From positions 2,405 through 46,066 of the forward strand of contig MNCI01018064.1 of NCBI GenBank assembly GCA_015680685.1: 43,662 bases of DNA, written 5' to 3'. Position numbers and translations under genes: made by a program. The first letter of the stretch is position 1. Each line of letters starts with the position of its first letter. The notes beneath the pieces were generated by a model. It saw only the letters and a list, made by a program, of their open reading frames with translations. It was not told the DNA's origin and ran no database searches. The DNA is from Gnetum montanum. Lineage: Eukaryota; Streptophyta; Gnetopsida; Gnetales; Gnetaceae. Shown piece after piece: positions 21,874 to 32,693 of the stretch.

Positions 21874-22694
21874 TGATGAGCAGCTAGGTACCCCTACACC
21901 CAACCATACAAATCACCAGCATTCATGCGCGACTCGGTCGAAATCCATAGACTGTAAGCACTTAACATACTGTAGACTTTAACCAGTGAAACCTTGGGTT
22001 AGAACGGTCATTGTCATCCTAATCTCACTTGTGAAGTTCTGTTTATGATGGTTAAGTGAGACTAAGGCTAATGATTTTTATAGCTTTTTAATTATCTTTT
22101 TGGGTGGCTAATTATCTTGGAAAGTAAGGCTAGAATATTAATTAATCTAAGATTATCTTAATCTAAGTCTTAACTATTCCTTGCATAAGTATTCGGTTCC
22201 ATCTCCCGAGCATGTCCTGAGCATCTCCTAACACTTCTGGGTTACTAGACATTAAGCATCACTGGGTTTACCAAGTGTTTGAGTTACGTTCGAGATGGTT
22301 GTACTTATGGCCTTTAAGAACTACAAATGAACAATAGCGGTTGAAATCATAATAACAAAAACTTAAGTAATTAACAAGTAACTAATAAAGCATAAACATA
22401 TTAAACTATTGAATGCATAAAATAGCTAAGTCCAAATGCTGCAAGGAATGCTTGAATAGTTCATCTTTATTTCCGTCACATCAATGGGCTCAGATACATC
22501 AACGCTCGAATAAAGAGCCGATCACTTTTCTTACACCTGCTGCGGGCACTTGGAAACTATTCTATCTCATGTGGGAACAAACTACAAGAGCTTCGCTACA
22601 ACTAATTGAAAAGGTGCCTAAATGAGGTAGAATGCCCTCTTATTTATAGGCCAGGATAGGCAGCTACGTAAACGGGGCCACGTTGACGCAGGGA
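21874..22694 (-). repeat. 5' LTR of element B, truncated
   Basis: Starts TGATGAGCAG beside the primer site. The TATA box is at 22641-22648 and the poly(A)-signal inverted pair at 22465-22515. Similarity to the B 3' LTR stops about 45 bp beyond the TATA box, inside U3. Integrase sequence of element C follows directly, so the terminal U3 part was deleted. Confidence 0.88.
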
Positions 22695-23441
22695 TAGGTT
22701 TGTGTATATGTAAGGCCCCAGATGGGAAGGTTTCGGAGACAATGTAAGCTCCCTTCCATAGTGTTTGAAACTTGGTAGGTTGTGGTACGTGTGTGGGGTT
22801 CCAGTAGAGTACCTTATCTCCACATCTAAATGTTACCTTTCGAATCCTAAGATCATGACGTTTTTTATTGTAGGCCTTGTGGATCTCATTTGAGGATAGG
22901 ACCCCTAATTGATTCTCATCTAGCATACTTAGGTTGATAAGTCATTCGCGTTGTGTTAGTGGTAGGTCAAGATCTAAGTCACAAGCTATAGATAGTGTCT
23001 GGAGTTCTGCCTGGATTAGGAGTTTTGGTAGCTTACCGTACACTAACTCATAAGGAGAGTAACCTATAGGAAGTTTCCAAGTGGAGCGATAGGCCCAGAG
23101 AGAATCATTAAGTTTGGTGCTCCAGTCCCTCCTATATTTACTGATGGTTCAAATGAGGATTTTTGTGATCTCCCTATTGGTGGCTTTGGCCTGCCCGTTG
23201 GCTTGGGGGTGATAAGGTCTTGTAAATTTATGGGTAACCCCCATGTGTTGCATGAGGTCCCTCCATTCATGCAATCATCCCACCATCTCTTTGGCATCAT
23301 TCATAGGAGTGGGTGAACCATTGTACGTCCTTGAAAATTGTAGGCTAGTAATATCCTGCAAGTAGGATCTTAATGGTCGTGTGTCATCTAGCATAGTGGC
23401 CCCTACAAGGACCCTCGTGAGCATCTTGGAGGATGCGTAGT
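22695..23441 (-). pseudogene. Element C integrase with catalytic-core deletion
   Basis: Zinc-binding region remnants lie at 23300-23441. The core then jumps from the segment before the first Asp straight to a point after the second Asp (junction around 23253). The YHPQANGQ end of the core keeps a CAA codon where B and F have TAA. The C-terminal GDKVLYWNP segment is near 22810. Both core Asp residues are missing, so the enzyme is dead whatever its other lesions. Confidence 0.82.
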
Positions 23442-24111
23442 TGATGAGATGCAAATTGCACAGGCTGCGATATCGCATACGCGATATTGCGTCCACCGCG
23501 ATATCACGTCCTTCCGTGCGATATCACGGTCCGCCGTCATATCTATAAATAAGAGGCAGCACTCCCCTCATTCGACATCTTAGGTGTAAAGTAGCGAAGC
23601 TCTGGTGGATTGATCACCCCAGAGATAGAATATTTTCCATGTGCCCGCAGTAGGAGTCCCCCAAGTGAACGGTTCTTTATTCGAGCAGCTTTGTACCTAA
23701 ATGCAAGTTGTGTACGACAATAAAGACGAGCTTTGTGGATAAACCTTGTAGTGCATGGATAGGCTTAATTAATGTTATTTACTACTTTCCTAGTGACGTG
23801 ACATGAGTACGACTTGGTTACAAGCGTTGACGAATGTGTACGGCTAGCCAAGGAATCAGCTACTCATCGCGAGTAGATTCTCTCACCCTTTCCTCCTAGA
23901 ACGTGGGGCAAGTACGACTTGATTACGAGCATTCACGGATGTGTACGGCTAGTCAAGGAATCAGCTGCTTGTCACACTTAAGTTAGTTAAGTGCCTCAGT
24001 ACGACAGCTTCGAGCACGTGTGTTACGTGTGGTGATCCCGGTAATGATTAGCATTTGGTAGCCATAGTTGCACAGTTCAGGGTGTGTACGGTAAGTGGGA
24101 ACGGATGCTGA
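23442..24111 (+). repeat. LTR G, plus strand, inserted in element C (right part in gap)
   Basis: Starts TGATGAGATG. U3 holds at least four GATATC/GATATT-type palindromes in 80 bp (23465-23545), including GCGATATCGC. The TATA box is at 23544-23551 and the poly(A)-signal inverted pair at 23675-23725. It belongs to the E/F subfamily and is opposite in orientation to C. The 5 bp before it are GTAGT. Its right end, and whether it is a solo LTR, are hidden by the gap. Confidence 0.8.
23807..23974 (+). repeat. 63 bp imperfect direct repeat within LTR G
   Basis: Copy 1 at 23807-23870 and copy 2 at 23912-23974, 105 bp apart. Both run from GTACGACTTG to the GGAATCAGCT end with about ten differences. 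I do not see it doubled in LTRs E or F. Confidence 0.75.
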
Positions 24112-24654
24112 NNNNNNNNNNNNNNNNNNNNNNNNNNNNNNNNNNNNNNNNNNNNNNNNNNNNNNNNNNNNNNNNNNNNNNNNNNNNNNNNNNNNNNNNN
24201 NNNNNNNNNNNNNNNNNNNNNNNNNNNNNNNNNNNNNNNNNNNNNNNNNNNNNNNNNNNNNNNNNNNNNNNNNNNNNNNNNNNNNNNNNNNNNNNNNNNN
24301 NNNNNNNNNNNNNNNNNNNNNNNNNNNNNNNNNNNNNNNNNNNNNNNNNNNNNNNNNNNNNNNNNNNNNNNNNNNNNNNNNNNNNNNNNNNNNNNNNNNN
24401 NNNNNNNNNNNNNNNNNNNNNNNNNNNNNNNNNNNNNNNNNNNNNNNNNNNNNNNNNNNNNNNNNNNNNNNNNNNNNNNNNNNNNNNNNNNNNNNNNNNN
24501 NNNNNNNNNNNNNNNNNNNNNNNNNNNNNNNNNNNNNNNNNNNNNNNNNNNNNNNNNNNNNNNNNNNNNNNNNNNNNNNNNNNNNNNNNNNNNNNNNNNN
24601 NNNNNNNNNNNNNNNNNNNNNNNNNNNNNNNNNNNNNNNNNNNNNNNNNNNNNN
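24112..24654. other. Assembly gap (543 N)
   Basis: Unresolved bases. From comparison with B they should cover the right end of LTR G and about 440 bp of C RNase H/integrase. Frames drawn through the gap are meaningless. Confidence 0.99.
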
Positions 24655-26110
24655 AACACCTTGTACCCGAGCACATAGTGTTGAAATTTTTCCAAGGCAA
24701 ACACCACTGCCATCAACTCCTTTTCGATGGTGGTGTAGTTTAGCTAAGCACGCATAATGCTATGGATTGCATAGTGAATATAGTATGGGAATTTTTGCTC
24801 ATCCCACTGTGTAAGAACGACCCCCAATGCATAACTGGATGCATCTGTCATGATGTGGAAGGGCTTGGACCAATCAAGTTCCCCTAGAACTGGAGTCTCT
24901 ATGAGTTTCTGTTTAAGCGTTTGGAATGCAGATTCACATTCCTTGGTCCAGACAAACGGAGCATCTTTCTTTGTGAGTTCTACTAATGAATTGGCAATCT
25001 TCAAGAAATTTTTGATGAAGCGCTGGTAGTAACCAGTGTGGCCAAGGAATGACCGAACATCTTTTACAGTGCTTGGTTGCTTGGTAATTCCTTGGATGAC
25101 CTTAATTTTTTCAAGATCCATGCTAATCCCTGTTTGTGAAATATGGTGCCCTAGCACAATGTGCTCTTGGACCATTAAGTGGATTTTCTACCAATTGAGT
25201 CATAGATTAGTTTCCACACATCTTTTCAGAACTTGCTCAAGGAAATCCAAGGCTTGATTGAATGTGGCTACATAGGTAGAGAAGTCATCCATGAAGACTT
25301 CTACCCCATTGCAAATTTGCTACTAGAAGATGCTAAGGACAAGATGTTGGAAAGTGGCAGGTGCATTACATAGGCCAAAAGGCATCTTTTTGTATGTGAA
25401 AGTCCCCCAGGGACTTGTGAAGGTTGTCTTGGCCTAATTTTCTGACGTAATTTGGATTTGGTTATAGCCACTATAACCATCCAAAAAGTTGTAATAACGA
25501 TGCCCTACAATGGTATCCAACACTTGGTCCACAAATTGGAGCAGGAAGTGATCTTTGAAGGTAGCCATGTTAAGTAATCGAAAATCTATACAGACCCTCC
25601 ATTTGCCATCCTTCTTTGGCACAATAATGAGTGGATTGACCCATTCACTATCTGCAATAGAGTAGATTAACCCTGCTTTTAGCAACTGCTCGATTTCATC
25701 TTTGATGACCTGCTTCAATTTGGGGTTGAATCGCCTTTGTGGTTGTCTTCGTGGCTTCATGGAGGGATCGATATAAATTTGATGTTGGCAAACCCTGGGA
25801 TCCACTCTTGTTAATTCAAGATATGACCATGCAAAAATAGCTTCCCATTTGTTGACGACCTTCAACAACTTTCTCTTTTATTTAGGAGCAAGGTGGCATT
25901 GATAATCACTGGTTTCCCATTATGCAAAAATGCATACTCTAGGTGGGCTGGTAAGGGTTTGAGTTCCAAGGACTCTTGTTTGAAACTTTCAAGGATTTGC
26001 AACTTTCCGCAATCATCATGGTCATCAACAGTGGATACTTGTTGATGAACCTCTTCCAAATGATCCATGCTTTCTATGTAGGCACGTACAAGCCCCTCAG
26101 ATGGTTCCAT
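24655..26110 (-). pseudogene. Element C reverse transcriptase and RNase H
   Basis: The best preserved RT here. LELKPLPAHLEYAFL is at about 25960. A long open stretch at 25868-25434 covers the RT palm strands (KWRVCIDFRLLN, then NFLDGYSGYNQI). The FMDD box is at 25281-25300. A second open stretch at 25175-24744 covers the connection and the RNase H start with the TDAS catalytic Asp. Stops and frameshifts lie at about 25430, 25320 and 25190. The RNase H end runs into the assembly gap. Confidence 0.88.
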
Positions 26111-26269
26111 GCATAGAGTGCTACTAGCAGGATCGGCAGTCAGCCAATGGGTGCCTTCTTGATTTGCAGATGCTACGTACAGGCATTGTTGGAGTTGTGA
26201 TTCCTCGATACACCGATTGCATGCTTGAATTGATGTCTGCTTAGTAGACCATAGCTACTGCACATAGTT

Positions 26270-26720
26270 GCACCTGAATTCACTATATGAAATGCATGGA
26301 ACATGTTTCTTCTTGATCTTCCTAAAAGGATTTTCCTTTGAAATTTTAAGGGAAAGATCTCAGAGTCCTAGTCTTGCATCCACTATGCTCAGCCAGGCTC
26401 TTCCCATTATGATTGGAAAGTTCCCCTTGCAATTCTCAACATGGATGATAAGGAAATAAGTAGGATAGGACCACCCACAAATGGTGGTCATAATGTCCTC
26501 CACCAATTCCAAGGGAACAATAATGGATTGGTCTACCAATTCAAGCTAAATGTTGCTCTTCTTTAACAGGGGCAGGTTCTAAGTCTTGTACATGTCATGT
26601 GAAATCAAGTTGACTCCCGACCCCAAATCCAAAAGAGCTTTACATGGCTTATTTCCTACCACCTGAAGATAAATGAAGGGGCTTCCCGGATGAGTTAATT
26701 TCTAGGGAAGATGACCTATC
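26270..26720 (-). pseudogene. Element C retropepsin, broken
   Basis: The active-site loop reads D-L-G-S-G (about 26611-26635): the Asp and Gly are kept but the Ser/Thr is changed to Leu. The flanking NLISHDM is preserved. The second Gly-Arg motif region lies near 26400. Together with copies A and B, each copy has a different lesion in the triad. Confidence 0.78.
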
Positions 26721-26759
26721 TTTATCCAGTCAGTCACTGCATGTGTGAGCATGATTGTT

Positions 26760-29244
26760 TGTACGTTGGAGAGTGTTTGGTTTGAAGGTTGCTCGAAGGG
26801 TGGAATAGTGGAGGCGATCTAAGGTTCAAAGGCACTAGCCACAGGTGTGTGTGAGGGTATGCTTAGGTTATTGGGCTGAAAAAATGGATGTTTCCATGGC
26901 TTCACTTCCGGTCCACTCGGTTGAGAAGTCGGTTGTAGGTTGATAGCCCTTGTAGCATTGCGTTGCTATGGCTGTGGTGAGATTTTCCCTTGCATAGGTG
27001 GAGCAGGTGGTAACTGAGTGGGGTGTTGCTGAGTAGGGATGGTAGGAGAAGATGATGGAGGATAGTAAAGATGTGGGCTTTCCCCCTGGGTGATGGAGAC
27101 TGTGGTCGAAAATATTCTAGGGGGTGGTAGTAATTCTGAAAGGTTGCATAACTAGAAGAGTCTCGTGGAGAGACTGGTTGCTGAACATAGTACCCATAGG
27201 GATCTGGCTGTTGGTAAGGGTACTGTTGCCTTGGAGGTGGCATCCTGCATGCTTGTGGGTGTTTCCACTACTAAAATTATTCATAAAATTGCATTGGCGC
27301 TCCACTTGGATAATATCCTTGTTGCTAGTGGAACAGCCTAGGGTTGCCTTGTGGGTAAGGCAACCTTTAGGGTGTTTGCCTCTTGGCTAAGTGAGGATTC
27401 AACGCATACACCCCAGACTCTTATAGATGTGACACCATTAGAAAGCACCCTTTAGGATGTTTGTATTGGCATATGTCACATTCATCATCTTCCTCTGCGT
27501 CAGAGTTTGCAACCTATTTTGCTACAACAACTTTGCCCTTACCTTTATGGTGGGCACGTTCAGCTTCCTTCTTCTTACGCCGATCATGATCATTACCTTG
27601 CTCTCTGGACTCCTCTATGATCTTGAGAACACTTTAAAATTTTTCATCCAAAGAGTCCCACATCTTGTTAACCTTTGCCAATATTTCAGAGGAAAATGTT
27701 TGTAGGGGTAAGGTTTTTTGGTTCACTGCTGCATCCAGTGGTGATTCCTCCTCATCTTCACAAAATCAAACCTCCCTCTTTCTGATGGAGGGATCTCGAT
27801 TAAACTCCTCTACACTTTCCTTCTTTCTGAGTTTCCTCTATTCTTTAGCCACTTGCTTAATTAGGTGCTGTAGTTGATGGGCCCTTAGTTCTGATAGTCG
27901 TCGTTGGGCATACACGCCAAGGGTCTTTCTAGTTTCAAAGTAGAGCCCATCAATGATATGGCGAAACTATGCCCGCTAAGAGTAGCCATGACTAGGGCAT
28001 CTATGCAATAGTGAGTAGTATTTGCTCATGGCTGCATCCAAGGGTTCATGAATACCTTGCTTCCACCCTTGGATTTGGCATCTTAGGTTTGCCACTCTAG
28101 AGTAGGGTTGATACTTATTGTTGAAGATCTCCAACATCATTTGCCATCTTTTGATTGATTCTGGTTCCAAAGATCGGTACTAGCTCTCTAATTCTTTGAT
28201 GAGTGTGCAAGGGAATGTCTTAAGTTTTTTCCAATCATTATTGATGTTCTGTAGGATGTAAGAATCATGAAACGCTTGTAGGTCAGTTTGCGGATTACAA
28301 TTGTATCCCCCTTCAAATCTGGGAATGTTGATCATGTCAATGCATTTGATCCAACTATCTTTCAAGTGCCTGCTGGGTATCTGAACTACCTTGGTGATAT
28401 GGAGCATGCTTCAAGTCACCAAAAATGGTTCATTCCAGTCATAGTCCTATTGAAGGCCACGATGTCTATGATGATTTCGGCTGCCTCTCCTTTCATGACA
28501 ATGAGCCTCGCATGATTGGTCATGCACTTCATCACGCCATTCCCTTCAGTCCTTATGACCACCATCACCTCGCTCCTTTCTACCACGATTATGATCAAAG
28601 TTTGAACTAGATGAAGGTAGAGGGGAGTAAGAAGATGGAGAAGAGGGAGAGGAATCACCACCACCTTGGTGTTGATCTCCCCCTCTACTCTGATGATGGC
28701 CTCGATCTTCTTGCCCATCTTTGCTTGTGCCATGACCTCTCCTACATGATCCCCCATCCTCCTGGGGATCTCAGTCACTTGATTGTTTGCTCTGGATGAT
28801 GGATTGAATGATTTGATATCCCAAAGGAAGTTCGGCCGAATGGGAATCATGAAAGATATGTTCCCCATTGTCCTGCAACCCTTGCAAGAATAAGGAGTTA
28901 CTGAATTTTTTCCCCTTCATGTGTTCATACTATTATGCCTACTACTAGTCTCATACCTATTGGGCCTTAATGGGATGATAGTCTCAGTAGTTATGATCCT
29001 CCATGACGTACTCCACACTGTAGTCCTGAATGCCTAGTTTGGAAAGATTGTGAAACAACATTCCAGGAGTCGATTGGTTAGGAGGTAGTATGATATTAGC
29101 TTCCATGTCCTACCAGCACAGATGTTCATCCTGATGTAGGATGAAGGTGAAGTTGGGGACATATTCATCTGGATGCATGTATACCACCCGATATTCTTAT
29201 GGCACTGGTGGGTTGGATCCATTTCGCCTGTGAGAAGAAGACAT
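26760..29244 (-). pseudogene. gag: Element C gag, decayed
   Basis: ATG at 29244 (Met-Ser-Ser-Ser). Order as in A and B: charged, His/Asp-rich segment (28420-28870), capsid domain (27980-28407), Lys/Glu linker, zinc knuckle at 27445-27480 with C-x2-C-x3-H-x3-C spacing, and a Pro/Gln/Tyr-rich tail (26902-27305). Stops and frameshifts break it throughout. Confidence 0.85.
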
Positions 29245-29390
29245 GTTGGATGTTAGATGATCCACTAATTGGTGTATCTTACTTTTTACTTAGTCCGCCT
29301 AGCGTGCATAGATTTTACAATCCTGGGTCTGTTCCAATGATGTGAATGATAATTTTGCTAAGGTTAAATGATGCATGTAAGAGTAATAGT

Positions 29391-29407
29391 CCCTGACAAC
29401 GGTGCCA
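29391..29407 (-). other. Primer-binding site, tRNA-Asp type (element C)
   Basis: The plus strand reads CCCTGACAACGGTGCCA, two changes from the tRNA-Asp 3' end. The LTR begins two bases later at 29409. Confidence 0.82.
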
Positions 29408-29408
29408 A

Positions 29409-30314
29409 TGATGAACGGCTAGGTACCCCTACGCCCAACCATGCGAATCATGGACGTTCACATGTGACTCGATCGAATTCCGCAGACTGTAAGCACTTTG
29501 CATACACCAGACCCTAATCATCAAAACCTTGTGTTAGAATGGTCATTATCTTTCCAACCTCACTTGTGATGTTTTGATTGCAATGGTTAAGTGAGATTGA
29601 GGTAAATGATTTTTATGGCTTTTTCACTTTATCTTCTAGTGTCTAATTCTTGGAATGGAAAGTAAGGGATGGAATATTATGTAATCTATAATTATCCTAA
29701 TCTATATCTTAACTCTTCCTAGCATAAGTATCTGATCCCATCTTCCATGCACATCCTAAGCATCCCCTAACCACTACTAGGTTACCAGATGTTAAGTGTC
29801 GTTGGGTTGCCAAGTGTTGGGTTTATGTTCAAGATGGTCGTACTTATGGTTTCTACGAACTATAAAAGAGCGATAGTGATTAAAATAATAACAATGGAAA
29901 CTTAAGGAATTATTAAAGCATAGAAATATTAAACTATTAAATGCATCAAATGACTAAGTCCAATTATTGCAAGGAATGCTTGAAAAACTCATCTTTATTG
30001 CTGTTCACACCAACGGGCTTAGGTACATTAGCGCATGAATAAAGAGCCAGATACCTTTCTTACACTTACTGCGGGCACTTGGAAAATATTCTAACTCTCG
30101 TGGAAACAAACTTCAAGAGCTTTACTACGACTACCAAAAAGGTACCTAAGTGTGGAGGGAGCCCACTTATTTATAGGCTAAAATAGGCTTCGCGTGAACG
30201 GGGCCACATCGACACATGGAGGGATACGTCAACGGGGCCGCATCAACGCGACCACGTATACCGGGCCTCGTATATGTAGCCTAGTCAACGCATCAACTGT
30301 TTAGCACTTCATCA
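29409..30314 (-). repeat. 5' LTR of element C (906 bp)
   Basis: Starts TGATGAACGG and ends CACTTCATCA. TATA box at 30168-30175; poly(A)-signal inverted pair at 29993-30044. U3 has the GTATAC/GTCAACG motif type of A and B, with the palindromes partly decayed. More diverged from A and B than the two B LTRs are from each other. Confidence 0.9.
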
Positions 30315-31666
30315 CTTGGCCAATCCCTCAATGACTCTTGTAGATCATGAGGATGTTTTAGATCAATTGCTATAGAAAAGAGAAGTCATGACATCCTTGT
30401 TTAACATCCCTCACGATGTCACAGCAACACAGTCAGATCTCATCACTATAAAAGGGAAGCTGATGATGGTAGAGGTCAGGGCTGAACATGTAGGGGAGTA
30501 GTTAAAAAGACTCCAAGAAAAGCTTGTCACCCTACAAGCTACACAATGGGATCCATCCCAATTCATCCCTATAGACCAACTAGAATCCTTCCGGACAGAG
30601 CAGCTGAATAAATAGTTGGAAGAGAACAAAAGAGTGGTAGAGGAAAAAGAGAAGGCTGATTGGGATGCTTCTAAGGCACAAGCTCAAACATATGCATATT
30701 CCAAAGCATTCAAGGCCTCTCAAGAAGAAAATAAACACCTCGTCACTGAAAATCTCCAGTTGACCACAGTAGAAAAACAAAAGAATGTTCTCGAAGAAAA
30801 TTTTCATCAATTACAAGAAAAATTAATAAGGGTAAACTAGGATATGAATCGGTTGGCCAGAGAAAATAGAACCCTCTCAATGGAGGAGGTACGAACGATC
30901 CATTAGAAGACAATAATTGAAATAAGTGTGTGGTAGAATGAAGCCAAGTGACATGAGAAGCTCAAGGAGCACTTCAGAGGTTAGGGGGGATGTATAAATA
31001 GTTGATTGAAAAAGAAATCCATATGGCTAAAGCCCATATTAACACATTCAGTGCTCAAAACACTAATTGGTGACCCATATTGGATACTCATGCCTTCACC
31101 CACCAAGCAAACTAAAAAGCCGAGACTTGCAGATACAAGATCTCATAGAATATATGGAGTTGGCAAATCTGCGATATGCCAACTTAGCCATATTGACAGT
31201 AGGACACTCGAAGAAAAAATTAGAGAAATAGGTAGCAACCACCAATGCTAAATATGAGACAGGATTTGCTGAACATAAGAAAACATTGCAGAAATTAAAA
31301 GTAGCAAATTCTGAATTATAGGTGGTCAAGACCAACTACCAAGAACAGAAAGACGTCGCAACGGATTTGGTTCAACGGCTCACAAACTACCAAGAATGCA
31401 AGGACAAAGTCAGAGCCTATGAAGAGGAACAATGATTATTTTTGGCTTGGTATGTCAAAGCCAATTAAACATTCCTGCAACTATAGTGCCTATGGGAGGT
31501 GTTGACTCCATCAAACATTAGAGTATCAGTATGGACGACACACGATCCTTAAACTGAAGAAGAAAAGCTCCAGACACTCCTTTAGAAACATCCATTTCCA
31601 AAACCTGGAGCACAAGATAAGGGGAAGCGACCTATGGAGGAGCCACCACCACCAGGAACCACATGA
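30315..31666 (+). pseudogene. Element E ORF3, coiled-coil part
   Basis: Plus-strand homologue of the C-terminal two thirds of B ORF3. A DxLxTIKGKL segment (about 30450) starts a long Glu/Lys/Gln/Leu-rich region with heptad character (30480-31440). A Pro-rich end follows, with a GKRPMEEPPPP motif before the stop at 31664-31666. Element H ends with the same motif. Most in-frame stops in the first 700 nt are TAG, including one at 30904-30906 shared with B and H. The N-terminal domain is cut off by the C LTR at 30314. Confidence 0.75.
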
Positions 31667-31850
31667 GTTCCAACCAATTTTTCTTTTTGTAATTTTGTTT
31701 GTGTTCCAATTTTGTTTTGTTCAATCCCACACTGTGGCATGAGTAATTTGTAGTTAGTTAATAATCCCATACATATCCATTGTGTAATCAATTGAGCTTA
31801 TTCTCATTTTGTCTAACTCAAGGACGAGTTGTTATTTAGTTGTGGGGGTA

Positions 31851-32693
31851 TGATGAATCATGGTTTACTAGGCCTCAATATCAGATCCTCAATATCGAGT
31901 ATGTGATATCGCAACCTAGATAATGATGTCGAATACACAATATCGTGATTCCTGTGTAAGCCTATAAATACACATTCAGGCGCATAGAAAAGGGGGAGTT
32001 GGTAATTCTTAGATAGAGTCTTTTTATGATTTTTTTCAGTTAGTTTCATTCTTTTCCCAGTGCATGCCCATAGTGTGATGATTGTAATTGTATGAAACCT
32101 TTATTCGAGTGTGACGTACTTGGACACACACATGATCGAAAATAAAGATCAAGATTACTCCATCATTGTAGCATTCACTTGGCCTTTAATTACTTTAATT
32201 GTTAATTGTTATTTATTATTTTCTTTGTTAATATTTCTTTATCATCATTTACTATTCCTATTGTTAAATGTGGAATGAGTACGATTAAATCATGAACATT
32301 TAAGTGTAACTACTTGGTAACCTAGTAGTGTATCTAACAGTGCTCAATTAATGTGCACTTGGTAATCCTAGAAGTAGTACACGAGGTCCAAGATGCACAC
32401 GGATGCTCATCGCACTTAGACTAGTTTAGATTTCACTTTTTATTGCCTATTAGCTTAAGTCAAGATTAATTTCCATCATCTCTAGGAGTAGCATTAGTTA
32501 GGATTCCATCATTCACCTCACTATAGACTAAACCATATGTGACAAAGCAAATATTAGTCTAGGTGGGAAGACAATGAATTGTGATCAATGTGTGATTATC
32601 TAGATACCACAACTAGTTCGTTTGCAGAGTCCGATCGGATCATACATGCTCTTATTTGTATGGTTAAGTGTAGGGGTACCTCACAACTCATCA
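31851..32693 (+). repeat. 3' LTR of element E (843 bp)
   Basis: Preceded by the PPT GTTGTGGGGGTA (31839-31850). Starts TGATGAATCA and ends CAACTCATCA. U3 has GATATC/AATATCG repeats (31878-31950). TATA box at 31963-31970; poly(A)-signal inverted pair at 32099-32147. The right edge abuts RNase H of F, so E was inserted in F. Confidence 0.9.

Larger units (their letters stand above)
9500..22694 (-). mobile_element. Element B: nearly complete Athila-like retrotransposon (13.2 kb)
   Basis: Two LTRs that match each other more closely than any other LTR here (both carry the same TTAATTAATCTAAG-type block) flank one interior. In coding order that interior is primer site, gag, protease, RT, RNase H, integrase, spacer, U3-like block, ORF3 and PPT. 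The length fits Athila-type elements. The 5' LTR has lost its U3 end at 22694. Every coding region has stops or frameshifts, so the copy cannot move on its own. Confidence 0.9.
22695..30314 (-). mobile_element. Element C: gag-pol half and 5' LTR
   Basis: An Athila-like element of the same subfamily as A and B, split by insertion of B. This part holds integrase, RNase H, RT, protease, gag, primer site and 5' LTR; its ORF3 piece is at 7825-9499. The sequence between integrase and ORF3 was lost at the B junction. A plus-strand LTR (G) and an assembly gap interrupt RNase H/integrase. Its LTR edge at 30314 abuts ORF3 of E, showing insertion into E. Confidence 0.8.

Noticed and set aside
23465-23545. 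Short repeats as a CRISPR-like array
   Set aside because: Units are palindromic, unequal and sit in an LTR U3 of a plant element; no constant repeat with unique spacers.
24048-24757. Long open frames of about 200 codons on both strands
   Set aside because: They consist of translated N; artefact of the assembly gap.
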